Assembly (NCBI GenBank): GCA_005281725.1
Contig: SSBO01000012.1
Coordinates: 17,960,561-18,024,560, forward strand
DNA from: Wuchereria bancrofti
Lineage: Eukaryota; Nematoda; Chromadorea; Rhabditida; Onchocercidae
DNA length: 64,000 bases
Reading direction: 5' to 3'
Shown here: positions 63,107 through 64,000 of the stretch, piece by piece
Layout of the letters: each line of letters starts with the position of its first letter
Numbering within the stretch: the first letter of the stretch is position 1
Notes under the pieces: model-generated
What the model was told of the DNA's origin: nothing
Databases searched by the model: none
The model's input: the letters and a program-made list of their open reading frames with translations, nothing else
Program-made: the position numbers and the translations under genes

Positions 63107-64000
63107 CTACTTCTCTACTACCTTCGACTCTTTTGTTTCCTTGCTAACTACTGCTTCTTTCTCATTCTCCGAGATTTTGCGCAAAGCTTCCGCTCTTTTC
63201 ATTACTAAACGTTGCTCACGTCGTTTTCTGGATTCTTTGTTCTTGGCACGGCGTGCTTCTGCTTGTTCCCTACAATCATTAAATTATAATAAAACAGATT
63301 TTCTGAGCAAACATTACTTGTGCTTTCTGGAGTTCTGAAGAGACAGTACAAGAAAAAAACCGCTTCGAAACACTTACGCCAATTGTTTGGAGCGTGTATT
63401 TTCAGTCTTCCTCTTGAAAATGAATTCCATTAAATTACGCTTGTTTTTGAATGCATTACCCTTTGCTCGAAGGTAAAGGTCGTGATACCTGTAGAAGTAT
63501 ATGGATAATATGGAGCAAATTAAGAGGAAAAAATGTCATTTGTGATGTGCATACAAAATTTAATATAAATTAATGAAAAGACTTAATATCTGACAGATGT
63601 TTGTCAATCTTCTTTGCTTCACGGTAACGCTTCAACAGGTGACGAAGAACGCGCATTCGACGGATCCACAAAATCTTTTCCGGCATACGTGCATTCTGTG
63701 TACCACGCCTCTTTCCATGACCCATATGACGACCCTACAGTAACACAGAAATGAAAAAGAATGTTACAGAACAGAGTTTTGGCCAATCTCCTCTATGTTC
63801 GAGTTTCCTAAGAGTGTTTAAAAAATGCAAACATGAGATGCATTAACAAACCTTTCTGCGAGCCTCCAGGTTTTTACGAGCACGATATCGTGAATGTACT
63901 GCAACTGGTTTACGAATTATCAAACCATCTTTGACAAGTCGTCTGATATTCTGCCGCGAATTGGCGTTGGAAATTTCATTGATTTCATTTGGATCTAACC
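63107..64000 (-). CDS. rpl-19: 60S ribosomal protein L19 (eL19), 5' end beyond the window
   Basis: Four minus-strand exons, 64000-63852 (continues off the edge), 63734-63595, 63488-63378 and 63270-63107, give about 188 residues of a protein of about 200. Conserved blocks: [91 protein letters not shown] and [11 protein letters not shown], then the basic helical tail [20 protein letters not shown] ending in an acidic Lys/Glu stretch. Only about the first 23 residues (around MxxLRLQKRLAxSVLxCGKKKVW in relatives) are missing. It is a structural component of the large ribosomal subunit. Assignment is certain. Confidence 0.97.

Overview
This 64 kb window is nuclear DNA of a nematode. The reasons are AT-rich sequence, many short-to-medium introns with TTTCAG-type acceptors, acceptor sites lying directly before start codons as expected for spliced-leader trans-splicing, at least one very tight same-strand gene pair that looks like an operon, and several nematode-type gene families. 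Intron lengths, gene density and base composition suggest a spirurid or filarial (clade III) worm. That lineage call is an inference and cannot be proven from the window alone. All gene models were built by hand by matching exon phases and recalled family motifs; no search was run.

Layout, left to right. 107-2562 (+): 3' half of a divergent PP1-type Ser/Thr phosphatase. 2563-8097: no resolved gene. 8098-22643 (+): a two-pore-domain (TWK) potassium channel with at least two phase-compatible alternative first exons about 5 kb apart, separated by a large intron carrying a GAT microsatellite. 24447-30290 (-): a complete 14-exon COP1 ubiquitin ligase (RING, coiled coil, WD40). 31716-44330 (-): a complete 26-exon cyclin-G-associated kinase (GAK/auxilin) with kinase, PTEN-like, C2, clathrin/AP2-binding and J domains. 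Inside it are a decayed duplicate of a DPF-motif exon and a 19-base assembly gap flanked by an exact 249-base repeat. 44909-45201 (+): CDC26, a small APC/C subunit. 47138-47446 (+): a small unknown ORF. 47526-50551 (-): RPB11 (RNA polymerase II subunit) followed about 60 bases later by IWR1/SLC7A6OS (the Pol II nuclear-import adaptor), a likely operon. 52089-58947 (+): an LMX1/lim-6 type LIM-homeobox gene. 59880-61731 (+): a B9D1/MKSR-1 ciliary gene with frameshifts and a tandemly duplicated exon, probably a pseudogene. 63107-64000 (-): ribosomal protein L19, lacking only its 5' end.

Themes. Two genes serve ubiquitin-dependent control (COP1, CDC26). One serves vesicle uncoating (GAK). Two serve Pol II assembly and import (RPB11, IWR1) and appear physically coupled. 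Two relate to neurons (TWK channel, LMX1). The most unusual points are the RPB11-IWR1 pairing, a full-length COP1 in a nematode, alternative first exons and an atypical pore-1 filter in the TWK channel, and the decay of B9D1 beside genes whose reading frames are intact over dozens of exons.
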